Shown: piece by piece, positions 34,981 to 43,495 of the stretch
Layout: every line of letters starts with the position of its first letter
Position numbering within the stretch: the first letter of the stretch is position 1
From: Mesonia aquimarina
Lineage (GTDB): Bacteria; Bacteroidota; Bacteroidia; Flavobacteriales; Flavobacteriaceae
Reading direction: 5' to 3'
Assembly: GCF_003667275.1 (NCBI RefSeq)
Contig: NZ_RCNV01000002.1
Coordinates: 248,001 to 312,000 of the forward strand
DNA: 64,000 nt
Position numbers and translations under genes: made by a program
The notes under the pieces: generated by a model
Told to the model about the DNA's origin: nothing
Databases searched by the model: none
Seen by the model: the letters and a program-made list of their open reading frames with translations, nothing else

Positions 34981-36657
34981 ATGACAGAAGAAAAAAAATC
35001 ATTGAATTTTATAGAGCAAATTATAGAAGAAGATTTAAAGAACGGGTATAAAAAAGAAAACCTGAAATTTCGTTTTCCACCCGAGCCAAACGGTTATCTT
35101 CATATAGGTCATGCTTCATCAATCAATCTAAATTTTGGATTGGGTTTACGTTACAATGCACCAGTAAATTTGCGTTTTGATGATACCAATCCCATTAAGG
35201 AAGAACAAGAATTTGTAGATTCTATAAAAAAGGATGTTGAGTGGTTAGGTTTTAAATGGGAAAAAGAATGCTATGCTTCAGATTATTTTCAGCAATTGTA
35301 TGATTGGGCTGTAGAAATGATTAAAAATGGCGATGCTTATGTAGATAGTCAAACTTCTGAAGCAATTGCAGAACAAAAAGGAACACCAACCGAAGCTGGA
35401 AAACCAAGTCCGTATAGAGATCGCTCTGTAGAAGAAAACCTTGAACTTTTTGAAGCCATGAAAAATGGCGGAACACCAGAAGGAAAAGATGTTTTACGCG
35501 CTAAAATAGATATGGCATCAAAAAATATGTTGATGCGCGATCCAATTATGTATCGCTGTTTGCATAAAAGTCATCATCGTACAAAAGACGAATGGAAAAT
35601 TTATCCGATGTATGATTGGGCGCACGGTGAAAGTGATTTTCTGGAAAGTATTTCGCATTCATTTTGTACCCTAGAATTTCTTCCGCACCGCGAATTGTAT
35701 AATTGGTTTGTAAATAAAGTAAGTCAACCTGAAGATTTTCAGCCAAAACAACGTGAATTTGCCAGAAGAAATTTAAGTCATACCGTGGTTAGTAAACGTA
35801 AGTTGGCACAATTGGTAGAAAAGAATTTGGTAGAATCTTGGGACGATCCTAGAATGCCAACCATTTCCGGTTTACGAAGAAGAGGTTACACACCGGCTTC
35901 CATTAGAAATTTTGCTGAATCTATTGGCGTTGGGAAACGTGAAAATATGATTGATATGTCTCATCTTGAATTTTGTGCAAGAGAAGACCTCAATAAAACT
36001 GCACCACGAGTTATGGGTGTTTTAGATCCGTTAAAAGTGGTTATTACCAATTATGAAGGAGATGAAGAATGGTTAGAAGCAGAAAATAATCCGGAAGATG
36101 AACAAGCCGGAAGCAGACAAGTTCCTTTTTCAAAGGAAATTTATATTGAAAAAGAAGACTTTAGAGAAGAAGCAAACCGAAAGTTTTTCCGTTTAAAACT
36201 TGGCAAAGAAGTGCGTTTAAAAAATGCCTATATCATTAAAGCCGAAAGTTGTGTAAAAGATGAAAACGGAAATATTACAGAAGTTCATTGTACTTATGAT
36301 CCCAAAAGTAAAAGCGGAAGCGGCACCGAAGAATCTAAGCGTAAAGTAAAAGGAACTTTGCATTGGGTATCTATAAAACATGCTGTTGCAACTGAAATTC
36401 GTCTGTATGATCGTTTATTTACTGTTGATGATCCAACTGCCGATAAAGAGAAAGATTATCTAGAATTTATTAATCCAGATTCTTTACAGAAAATTACCGG
36501 TTATGTAGAGCCAAGTTTGCAAGATGCTAAAGAATTAGAACAGTTTCAATTTCAGCGAATTGGGTATTTCTGCGTAGATAAAACAAGTACCAATAAAAAA
36601 CCTGTTTTCAACAAAACTGTAGGCTTAAGAGATTCTTGGGCAAAAAAAGGGAATTAA
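34981..36657 (+). CDS. glnS: Glutaminyl-tRNA synthetase
   Basis: The start at 34981 gives MTEEKKSLNFIEQIIEEDLK and a 558-residue protein. The class I signatures are PPEPNGYLHIGHA (33-45) and VVSKRKL (KMSKR loop, about 258-264). Between them are FDDTNP and the acceptor-binding DYFQQLYDWA region, with YPMYDWAHGESD near 203-214. The all-beta anticodon-binding domains occupy the C-terminal 200 residues. It charges tRNA-Gln directly. A true GlnRS with direct charging is usual in Bacteroidota. It diverges from the ZIP gene across a promoter region of about 100 nt. Confidence 0.96.
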   Translation: MTEEKKSLNFIEQIIEEDLKNGYKKENLKFRFPPEPNGYLHIGHASSINLNFGLGLRYNAPVNLRFDDTNPIKEEQEFVDSIKKDVEWLGFKWEKECYASDYFQQLYDWAVEMIKNGDAYVDSQTSEAIAEQKGTPTEAGKPSPYRDRSVEENLELFEAMKNGGTPEGKDVLRAKIDMASKNMLMRDPIMYRCLHKSHHRTKDEWKIYPMYDWAHGESDFLESISHSFCTLEFLPHRELYNWFVNKVSQPEDFQPKQREFARRNLSHTVVSKRKLAQLVEKNLVESWDDPRMPTISGLRRRGYTPASIRNFAESIGVGKRENMIDMSHLEFCAREDLNKTAPRVMGVLDPLKVVITNYEGDEEWLEAENNPEDEQAGSRQVPFSKEIYIEKEDFREEANRKFFRLKLGKEVRLKNAYIIKAESCVKDENGNITEVHCTYDPKSKSGSGTEESKRKVKGTLHWVSIKHAVATEIRLYDRLFTVDDPTADKEKDYLEFINPDSLQKITGYVEPSLQDAKELEQFQFQRIGYFCVDKTSTNKKPVFNKTVGLRDSWAKKGN

Positions 36658-36723
36658 GAAGAATTTAGCATTGTGTTTCAAGATATTAACCGGTTATTAA
36701 CAGCCAAAATAGTTGAACTCTCG

Positions 36724-36731
36724 TACATTTG
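36724..36731 (+). promoter_or_regulatory. Candidate -7 box for the YtxH cassette
   Basis: TACATTTG matches TAnnTTTG, 32 nt before the ATG. It overlaps GTACATTTGATGTAC (36723-36737), a short near-palindrome that could also be an operator. Confidence 0.35.
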
Positions 36732-36763
36732 ATGTACATTAATTATTAAAACAAAAAACTATT

Positions 36764-37138
36764 ATGGCAAATACAGGGAACACGATTTTAGCATTATTAA
36801 CCGGCGCAGCAATCGGAGCTGGCGTGGGCTTACTTTATGCTCCAGATAAAGGAGAAAATACACGCAAAAAATTAAATAAAGAAGCTAAAAAAGCTAAAGG
36901 AAAATTAGACAAACAAGTTAGAGAAACGACTTCTCACTTAACTGAATCTGCTAGTCGTGCAAAACACGATTTTGAAACTAAATTAGACGAAACCTTATCT
37001 TCAGCAAGTTACAAAGCTGATGATATTTTAGTTGCGATGGAAGGAAAGTTAGAAGAATTGAGAAAAAAAAACGCTAAATTCCACGCAGAAGCTAAAAAAG
37101 AAGAGCTAAAAGGAAAAGCAAAACAATCAATAGCCTAA
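36764..37138 (+). CDS. YtxH-domain protein
   Basis: This 124-residue protein has a Gly/Ala-rich N-terminal helix, TILALLTGAAIGAGVGLLYAPDKGENTRKKL (about 7-37), the YtxH/GxxxG signature with the YAPxxGxxTR end. An amphipathic helix rich in Lys, Glu and Ala extends to the C-terminus. Such proteins associate with the inner membrane and are often general-stress genes. It is the first of three closely spaced genes (9 and 11 nt gaps). Confidence 0.88.
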   Translation: MANTGNTILALLTGAAIGAGVGLLYAPDKGENTRKKLNKEAKKAKGKLDKQVRETTSHLTESASRAKHDFETKLDETLSSASYKADDILVAMEGKLEELRKKNAKFHAEAKKEELKGKAKQSIA

Positions 37139-37147
37139 AATAATTGA

Positions 37148-37549
37148 ATGGCATTTACCAAACTAACTGACCATATAGACGAATTAAGCGATAATATTCA
37201 ATCATACATCGAAAGTATGATTGAATATTACAAGCTTGACGCCTTTAAAAAAACAAGTAAAATTACTTCCTTAATCGTTAAGTTATTCGTGATCGGAAGT
37301 ATTTTTTTATTTTTTTTAGGTTTCATATCGCTTGGACTCGCCTTCCTTATCGGTAATGCCATCGGTACACTAAGTACTGGCTTCTTTATAGTTGGAGGTA
37401 TTTATCTTGTTGGCTTTATACTGTTTATGCTTTTTGGCAAGAAGCACATCGACAATATTGTGATATCAAAATTTTCTAAACGATATTTTCGTGAAGATAG
37501 ACTAGATGATGTTGTAGATGAACCACTGGAAGATGAAACTGCCGCTTAA
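37148..37549 (+). CDS. Phage-holin-III-like (YqjE-type) membrane protein
   Basis: This 133-residue protein has an amphipathic N-terminal helix (LTDHIDELSDNIQSYIESMIEYYKL). Two adjacent transmembrane helices (about 44-68 and 74-99) are separated by a short turn (GNAIGTLS), and the C-terminal tail is charged and acidic. This is the layout of YqjE/holin-III family proteins, which in enterobacteria sit beside YqjD and YqjK. It is probably an inner-membrane stress protein, not a phage holin: no phage genes are nearby. Confidence 0.8.
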   Translation: MAFTKLTDHIDELSDNIQSYIESMIEYYKLDAFKKTSKITSLIVKLFVIGSIFLFFLGFISLGLAFLIGNAIGTLSTGFFIVGGIYLVGFILFMLFGKKHIDNIVISKFSKRYFREDRLDDVVDEPLEDETAA

Positions 37550-37560
37550 AAATTTTTGTT

Positions 37561-37794
37561 ATGAAAGCATACAATTCTTTTGACGAAATAAACCACGATC
37601 TTAAAATTTTAAAATTGCAAACTCGTATTAATAAAGAAAAGATAAAGCGAGATGTACATTATATTAAAGAAGATTTATCTCCCATAAGTTTAGTTGCTAA
37701 TGTTGCCAGTTCCATAGCAAAAAAAGCTTTTATTATGAAAGCTGTTGCAAAAATTATTGGTATTAGGAAAGCAAAAATTGTAGGAAAAACATAA
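37561..37794 (+). CDS. Small basic protein, third gene of the cassette
   Basis: This 77-residue protein begins YNSFDEINHDLKILKLQTRINKEKIK, a charged helix, followed by a weakly hydrophobic helix (ISLVANVASSIAKKAFIMKAVAKIIG) and a basic end. The gene position corresponds to YqjK in the enterobacterial yqjDEK arrangement, but sequence similarity cannot be judged by eye. A strong terminator follows. Confidence 0.7.
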   Translation: MKAYNSFDEINHDLKILKLQTRINKEKIKRDVHYIKEDLSPISLVANVASSIAKKAFIMKAVAKIIGIRKAKIVGKT

Positions 37795-37817
37795 AATTAG
37801 GAACATAAATTTTATAG

Positions 37818-37851
37818 GCCGTTCTTGAAATCAATCAAGAACGGCTTTTTT
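37818..37851 (+). terminator. Intrinsic terminator after the YqjDEK-like cassette
   Basis: An 11-bp perfect stem GCCGTTCTTGA/TCAAGAACGGC with a 6-nt loop and a T6 tail. Confidence 0.85.
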
Positions 37852-37932
37852 AGTTAAAAGTATCTTAGGGTTTGTCGGTTCTATATATAAATTATATTTT
37901 TAGCATTCTATTAATCCCATATTATAAATCTT

Positions 37933-40773
37933 ATGAAACTAAACCAAGTAAGCTTATGGGCTGCCGTTGCTATTTCATTTCTTTCATTTCAAGAAATTTC
38001 AGCGCAGCAATCACAAGCCACAGAAGCTAATCTTTCTAAAAAGATTCCCTTTAATCCCGAAGTTAAAAAAGGTGTTTTAGACAACGGACTAACCTATTAC
38101 ATTAGAAATAACGGCAAACCGGAAGATAAAGTAGAATTGCGCTTAGTTGTAAACGCGGGTTCTATTTTAGAAACAGAAGACCAGCGTGGACTTGCTCATT
38201 TTATGGAGCATATGAATTTTAATGGCACTAAAAATTTCAAAAAAAATGAACTGGTAGATTACCTGCAGAGTATCGGAGTAAAATTTGGTGCGCATTTAAA
38301 CGCTTATACCAGTTTTGATGAAACCGTTTATATTCTTCCAATTCCAAGTGATGATCCTAAGAAATTAGAACAAGGTTTCCAAATTATAGAAGATTGGGCG
38401 CACAATGCCTTACTAAAAGGAGATGATATTGATGAAGAACGAGGTGTTGTCTTAGAAGAATATAGATTAGGACAAGGCGCTAGCCAACGGATGCTTAAAG
38501 AATATTTACCAAAAGTTGCATACGGATCTAAATACGCTAATCGTCTACCAATAGGAACAAAAGAAAATCTAGAGAATTTCGATTATGAAGATATTAGAAG
38601 TTTTTATAAGGATTGGTATCGTCCAAATTTAATGGCCGTTATGGCAGTGGGAGATGTAGATGTGGAAACCTCAGAAAAGAAAATCAAGGAACATTTTTCA
38701 GGTCTAAAAAATCCTAAAAACCCAAAAGAGCGTGAAGTTTTTGAAATGCCAAATCACGAAGAAACTTTAATTGCTATAGAATCTGATGAGGAAGCTTCTT
38801 CTGCGCGTGTTCAAGTGATGTTTAAAGACGAAACTAATGCAGAAGCAGATACAACTCTAGAAGAATATAGAAAGTCGATGGTAGAGTCTTTATTCTCGCA
38901 GATGATCAATAATCGCTTAGACGAATTACGCAACAGTCCAAATCCGCCTTTTGTTTATGGAGCAAGTTATCACGGTGGAACATGGGCAAGAACAAAAGAA
39001 GCTTATCAATCTTTTGCCATGACCGATGCTAGTAAGCAATTAGAAGCTTTAGAAGCACTTTTAAAAGAAAATGAGCGCGTAGAGCGTTATGGTTTTTATA
39101 AAGGTGAATTAAAGCGTGCAAAAAGCGATATTTTGGCGCGTTTAGAAAAATCTTTTAATAACCGCAACAAAAGAGAATCAAGTAGAGTAGTAGGCGAGTA
39201 TATTAGAAACTTTTTAGAAAACGAACCTATGCCGGGAATTGAGTGGGAATATAACTTCCACAAAGAACAATTACCAACTATTCAAGTTGAAGAAATCAAT
39301 AAATTAATTGAAGATTACATCAAAGATGAAAATCGTGTAATTGTACTTACCGGACCAGAAAAAGAAGATGTAGAAAAAGTTACTGAGGCAGAAGTAAGAG
39401 AATTATTAAACAGCATAGAAAATGCTGAAATTGAGCCTTATAAAGATGAAGCTGTAGCAGAATCTTTAATGACAACAATGCCTACAAAAGGAAGTATTGT
39501 AAAAAGTACCAGCAATAAAAAATTAGGAACAACCACCTTGACCTTGAGCAACGGTGCAAAAGTAACCTATAAAAATACAGATTTTAAAAACGACGAAGTC
39601 TTATTTGAAGCTTTCAGCTATGGTGGAACTTCGCTTTATTCTGATGAAGTTCATAAGGCTACTGCACTTGCCAATGGCGGTTTAACTGAAGCCGGTGTAA
39701 ACGATTTTGATAAAGTTACACTAAACAAAATGTTATCCGGTAAAATCGTTTCTGTGCGTCCGTATATCGGTACGTATAGCGAAGGTTTTTCAGGAAGTGC
39801 TTCGCCTAAAAATTTAGAAGAATTATTTCAATTAACGCACTTGTATTTTACAGATTTAAACAAAGATGAAGAAGCTTATCAATCGTTTGTGAGCAAGCAG
39901 AAAGCATTTTTAGGAAATATGTTGGCAAACCCACAAGTATATTTTCAAATTGAAATGGGAGAATTTATCTACGGCGATAGTCCGCGTTATATGGGTTTCC
40001 CGACTCCAGAGAAAATGGATGCGGCCGATTATGATTTAGCCTATAAAAAATACCAAGAGCGTTTTGAAGATGCCGGAGATTTCCATTTCTATTTTGTAGG
40101 AAACATAGACGAAGCGAAATTAAAGGATTATGCTGAAACCTATTTGGCAAGCTTACCGGGTAAAGATTCTGATGAAATGTACAAAGTAATGGATTTTAGA
40201 CCCTTAACCGGATCGCATAAAAAAGTGGTAGAAAAAGGAAAAGACCCTAAAAGTTCGGTTAGAATTACGTATCAAGGTGAAACTAAATACGACAAAAAAG
40301 AAGCATTTGCTTTAAAAACCTTAGGTGAAATTTTAACCATTAAATTAGTTGAAAAATTACGTGAAGAAGAAGGCGGAGTTTACGGAGTAGGAGCAAGAGG
40401 AAGCATCAGCAAAACGCCTTATGGTTGGTATTCGTTTAGCATTAGTTTTCCTTGCGGACCCGAAAATGTTGATAAATTGAAAAAAGCAGCCATTAAAGAA
40501 GTTGAAAAATTGGTTGAAGAAGGACCAACCGAAAAAGATTTAGCGAAAGTAAAAGAGTCGCAAATTTTGGAAAGAAAAGAAGAATTAAAAGAAAATAAAT
40601 TCTGGATCAACACTTTAAAAGATGCTGATTATGAAGATGAAGACGCTGAAAATGTATTTGAATTTGAAAAAAGCGTAAACAGTTTAACTCCTAAATATTT
40701 ACAAAAAGTAGCCAAAAAATATTTAACCGATGGTTATATTTTAGGAATCCATAATCCAGAAGCTACCGAGTAA
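37933..40773 (+). CDS. M16-family zinc peptidase (pitrilysin/insulinase type)
   Basis: This 946-residue protein has a signal peptide ending ISAQ (about 24). The active N-terminal M16 domain has the inverted zinc motif HFMEH (89-93) and the downstream Glu about 76 residues later in DDIDEERGVVLEE. A second, inactive M16 domain lies near 230-500. The C-terminal half repeats both, without HxxEH (about 520-940, with REEEGGVYGVGARG as the family's R-Y-type site). It should degrade peptides in the periplasm. The gene is alone, with a terminator 52 nt downstream. Confidence 0.94.
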   Translation: MKLNQVSLWAAVAISFLSFQEISAQQSQATEANLSKKIPFNPEVKKGVLDNGLTYYIRNNGKPEDKVELRLVVNAGSILETEDQRGLAHFMEHMNFNGTKNFKKNELVDYLQSIGVKFGAHLNAYTSFDETVYILPIPSDDPKKLEQGFQIIEDWAHNALLKGDDIDEERGVVLEEYRLGQGASQRMLKEYLPKVAYGSKYANRLPIGTKENLENFDYEDIRSFYKDWYRPNLMAVMAVGDVDVETSEKKIKEHFSGLKNPKNPKEREVFEMPNHEETLIAIESDEEASSARVQVMFKDETNAEADTTLEEYRKSMVESLFSQMINNRLDELRNSPNPPFVYGASYHGGTWARTKEAYQSFAMTDASKQLEALEALLKENERVERYGFYKGELKRAKSDILARLEKSFNNRNKRESSRVVGEYIRNFLENEPMPGIEWEYNFHKEQLPTIQVEEINKLIEDYIKDENRVIVLTGPEKEDVEKVTEAEVRELLNSIENAEIEPYKDEAVAESLMTTMPTKGSIVKSTSNKKLGTTTLTLSNGAKVTYKNTDFKNDEVLFEAFSYGGTSLYSDEVHKATALANGGLTEAGVNDFDKVTLNKMLSGKIVSVRPYIGTYSEGFSGSASPKNLEELFQLTHLYFTDLNKDEEAYQSFVSKQKAFLGNMLANPQVYFQIEMGEFIYGDSPRYMGFPTPEKMDAADYDLAYKKYQERFEDAGDFHFYFVGNIDEAKLKDYAETYLASLPGKDSDEMYKVMDFRPLTGSHKKVVEKGKDPKSSVRITYQGETKYDKKEAFALKTLGEILTIKLVEKLREEEGGVYGVGARGSISKTPYGWYSFSISFPCGPENVDKLKKAAIKEVEKLVEEGPTEKDLAKVKESQILERKEELKENKFWINTLKDADYEDEDAENVFEFEKSVNSLTPKYLQKVAKKYLTDGYILGIHNPEATE

Positions 40774-40824
40774 TTTATTGGTACTGCCAAAGGCTTAATA
40801 ACCCGAAGCAATTTACTTTTCACA

Positions 40825-40860
40825 AACCTACAAGGTCTTTTTGATCTTGTAGGTTTTTTA
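40825..40860 (+). terminator. Intrinsic terminator after the M16 gene
   Basis: Arms AACCTACAAG/CTTGTAGGTT pair around an 11-nt loop, then a T6 run. Confidence 0.8.
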
Positions 40861-40977
40861 TTTCCATATAAAATCTATAAAGTCTTTCAAGTTTTTTTGG
40901 TAAAACATTAAAATACCTGATAATGGGTAGATTATGAAATATTAATTACGTGTATATTTAACAATAAATCTATTATT

Positions 40978-41595
40978 ATGAAAAATGATATCAAGCTTTT
41001 AGTTCTAGTTTTAGTATTTCCGCTGTTTACCTTTGCGCAAAATAAAATCTATTCTGCCCATTATAAAATTGATATTTATTATACAGGAAATGATACTTTT
41101 AAAGATTTTATTTCGGCAAATAATTCTATAAAAAATTATGCTGTTAAAGTGATAACAATGGATAGGTATATTTGGGCGAATGAAGATTATATGAAGATAA
41201 AAATGATAACGACTTCTTATGATAAAGAAACAAAAAAATCCACTCAAGACAGTACCATTCTTAGCATAGATAAAAATCGAGCACTTGTTTTAAATGAAAA
41301 AAAGAATGAATTTTTCAAAATAAAAAAATATGAGCTTGTAGATAATGGTTTTTTGGTCAAGGTAAAGACCAAGGACAATGAAAGTCATGTCTTTTTTGAT
41401 AATGAAATTCCAAAACCTATCATGCCATTTTACACCGAAGGTTTAGGAATTAATGGAGGCGTGAATGTTTCTATGGGTGCAAATTCTATAATCCGTTTAA
41501 TTAGTTGGGAAGAAACGAATAAAGCGATAGATTATTCTCAAGTATTCAGTAAAATTAAAGAACCCGAAACCTTAGAAGAAATGGATTTTTTTTAA
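40978..41595 (+). CDS. Secreted protein of unknown function
   Basis: This 205-residue protein has a Sec signal peptide (MKNDIKLLVLVLVFPLFTFAQN, cleavage after FAQ). The mature part is a beta-rich series: IYSAHYKIDIYYTG, IWANEDYMKIKMITTSYDK, ILSIDKNRALVLNEKKNEFFKI, then GLGINGGVNVSMGANSIIRLISWEE. The overall look (a Tyr/Asn/Lys-rich secreted beta protein with a late GLG-containing strand) recalls GLPGLI-type flavobacterial proteins, but the signature itself is missing and I do not assign it. It is followed by its own terminator. Confidence 0.65.
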   Translation: MKNDIKLLVLVLVFPLFTFAQNKIYSAHYKIDIYYTGNDTFKDFISANNSIKNYAVKVITMDRYIWANEDYMKIKMITTSYDKETKKSTQDSTILSIDKNRALVLNEKKNEFFKIKKYELVDNGFLVKVKTKDNESHVFFDNEIPKPIMPFYTEGLGINGGVNVSMGANSIIRLISWEETNKAIDYSQVFSKIKEPETLEEMDFF

Positions 41596-41611
41596 TAAAA
41601 AAATGTTAACC

Positions 41612-41644
41612 AAAAAGACCGCTTTGTTAGATGGTCTTTTTTTA
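41612..41644 (+). terminator. Intrinsic terminator between the two secreted-protein genes
   Basis: AAAAAGACC pairs with GGTCTTTTT around a 12-nt loop, followed by continued T. Confidence 0.7.
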
Positions 41645-41667
41645 TATTTATTTCTTAAAGAGGTTTT

Positions 41668-42201
41668 ATGAAAAGACTATTTATTTTTTCACTCATTTTT
41701 TTAAGCTTATTTTCTTGCAATAAAGATGATGATCAAAGTTCAAAAGATCCTGTAAGCCAATTACCAGCAGCTACGCAAACAGGTGAAAATACTTTTGGTT
41801 GTTTATTGGATGGAGAGGTTTTTTTACCGGACAACCACCATTTATCTTTAGATTGTGTATATCAGTATGTAAATGGAGGATATTATTTTGCTCTACAAGG
41901 GAATAGGGATAATGAAAATTTTGATAGTATATTGATAGGTGTTTCAACAAATGATTTAAAAATAGAAGAAGAAGGTTTGTATCCACTTAGAGAAAATATA
42001 CCTACAAATGCTTATGGTACATATGGATATGCTGGAATATTTTCTCAAACATCTCAACAATATACAGGAGAATTGATTATTACCTATTTAGATGAAGAAC
42101 AAGGGATTGTGTTAGGAACTTTTTGGTTTGACATCGAGGACCACAATGGAGTAGTACATAGAATAAGGAAAGGTAGATTTGATATGCAGTTTACAAATTA
42201 A
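41668..42201 (+). CDS. DUF6252-like lipoprotein
   Basis: This 177-residue lipoprotein has lipobox LFSC (Cys17) followed by NKDDDQSS, an acidic surface-export-like signal. The mature start LPAATQTGENTFGCLLDGEVFLP matches the DUF6252 opening block known from flavobacterial lipoproteins. The rest is alternating beta strands (GGYYFALQGNR, DSILIGVS, YAGIFSQTSQQYTGELIITYLDEEQGIVLGTFWFDI). The function is unknown. It is convergent with the stomatin-like gene. Confidence 0.75.
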   Translation: MKRLFIFSLIFLSLFSCNKDDDQSSKDPVSQLPAATQTGENTFGCLLDGEVFLPDNHHLSLDCVYQYVNGGYYFALQGNRDNENFDSILIGVSTNDLKIEEEGLYPLRENIPTNAYGTYGYAGIFSQTSQQYTGELIITYLDEEQGIVLGTFWFDIEDHNGVVHRIRKGRFDMQFTN

Positions 42202-42226
42202 TATTTTAAGTTATTATCAATAAAAA

Positions 42227-42259
42227 AATCCTCCAAAATCTTAAAAACCTTGAAGGATT
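42227..42259. terminator. Weak terminator between the DUF6252 and stomatin-like genes
   Basis: AATCCTCCAA pairs with TTGAAGGATT with one mismatch around a 13-nt loop. It has an A7 run on the left, giving a T tail on the minus strand. Confidence 0.4.
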
Positions 42260-42279
42260 GATTCATATTAATTAAAAAA

Positions 42280-43284
42280 TTACTCCTCACTTCTATACTC
42301 CGGATCGTTATCATCAGGATTTTGTTTTGGTGGAGTTGGTTTCTTGCGTTTTTTAGGAGTAATTCCTTTTAGCTTATTTTGCTTTTTCATCTCTTCACCA
42401 ATTTGGTTAGAAGCGGTAAACGAAGCAATCATATTATTCAGCATATCGCTTCCGGCTTGTGGAGAATTTGGCAAGAGAATTAAATTGCTATTGGTTTCTT
42501 CACCAATCGATTGTAAGGTATCGTAATGTTGCGTCACCACAATTAGTGCCGAAGCTTCTTGGGAGTTAATCCCCACATTGTTCAACACATCTACAGATTC
42601 TTCTAAACCACGCGCAATTTCACGACGCTGGTCGGCAATACCTTGACCTTGTAAACGCTTACTTTCCGCTTCAGCTCTGGCTTTAGCAACAATCTTAATC
42701 CGTTCTGCTTCCGCTTCAAATTCTGCGGCAACTTTTTCACGTTCAGAAGCATTAATTCTGTTCATTGCTGCTTTTACTTGCACATCGGGGTCAATATCAG
42801 TCACTAAAGTTTTAATAATATCGTATCCATAATCAATCATCGCGTCGTTTAATTCAGCTTTTACCGCATTGGCAATATCATCTTTTCGTTCAAAAACATT
42901 GTCTAATTTCATTTTAGGAACTTCAGCACGAACCACATCAAAAACATACGAAGTGATTTGATCTTGCGGATTTTCAAGTTTATAAAACGCATCGTAAATT
43001 TTAGTTTGCAGCACTTTAAATTGAACGGATATTTTTAAACGCACAAAAACATCGTCTTTGGTTTTGGTTTCCACAATTACATCTAATTGTTGAATACGCA
43101 GATTAATACGCCCCGGAATACGGTCTACAATCGGAATTTTAAGGTGTAAACCCGAATTGCGAATGCTTTGAAATTTACCAAAACGTTCTACCACAGCGGC
43201 GGTTTGTTGTTTTACGGTAAAAATACCGGTGATAAGAATGATTAGTCCTAAAAAAATGACAAATCCGAATAAAAAATAACCCAT
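42280..43284 (-). CDS. SPFH/Band 7 stomatin-like protein (slipin/QmcA type)
   Basis: This 334-residue protein has one N-terminal helix (GYFLFGFVIFLGLIILITGIF). The SPFH domain begins TVKQQTAAVVERFGKFQSIRNSGLHLKIP (about 23-51) and continues through MKLDNVFERKDDIANAVKAELNDAMIDYGYDI. A long coiled-coil follows (about 175-240, EREKVAAEFEAEAERIKIVAKARAEAESKRLQGQG). The Lys/Pro-rich tail is compositional. Such proteins form oligomeric membrane rings, often with an NfeD partner; no NfeD gene is present here. Confidence 0.92.
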   Translation of the reverse strand: MGYFLFGFVIFLGLIILITGIFTVKQQTAAVVERFGKFQSIRNSGLHLKIPIVDRIPGRINLRIQQLDVIVETKTKDDVFVRLKISVQFKVLQTKIYDAFYKLENPQDQITSYVFDVVRAEVPKMKLDNVFERKDDIANAVKAELNDAMIDYGYDIIKTLVTDIDPDVQVKAAMNRINASEREKVAAEFEAEAERIKIVAKARAEAESKRLQGQGIADQRREIARGLEESVDVLNNVGINSQEASALIVVTQHYDTLQSIGEETNSNLILLPNSPQAGSDMLNNMIASFTASNQIGEEMKKQNKLKGITPKKRKKPTPPKQNPDDNDPEYRSEE

Positions 43285-43340
43285 AAATTTTGTTTAGATT
43301 GAAGTTTAAAGATAACACAAAACAACGGAAGTTTATAAAC

Positions 43341-43374
43341 AAAAAACCTTCAACTATAATTGAAGGTTTTTTTG
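43341..43374 (-). terminator. Intrinsic terminator downstream of gltX
   Basis: Stem AAAAACCTTCAA/TTGAAGGTTTTT with a 7-9 nt loop. On the minus strand it has a T run after it, and gltX ends about 120 nt upstream of it. Confidence 0.7.
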
Positions 43375-43385
43375 TCAATAGAACC

Positions 43386-43464
43386 GTCATGCTGAACTTG
43401 ATTCAGCATCACATATGGTAGCTTCATCAAGCATTATGGAGCCCTGAATCAAGTTCAGGGTGAC
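43386..43464. repeat. REP-like imperfect palindrome
   Basis: Left arm 43386-43409 contains CTGAACTTGATTCAG and right arm 43442-43464 contains its complement CTGAATCAAGTTCAG, flanked by GTCA and TGAC. Each arm is itself a small palindrome (CTGAA/TTCAG). Similar palindromes are dispersed in many bacterial genomes. It lies between gltX and the terminator above. Confidence 0.65.
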
Positions 43465-43495
43465 AAAGTTTTAAAACTTTTGCAGGAGATTCTTT

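Noticed and set aside
36764-37794. Prophage remnant because of a holin-like protein
   Set aside because: No integrase, terminase, portal or lysis gene is nearby, and the trio fits a cellular stress cassette.
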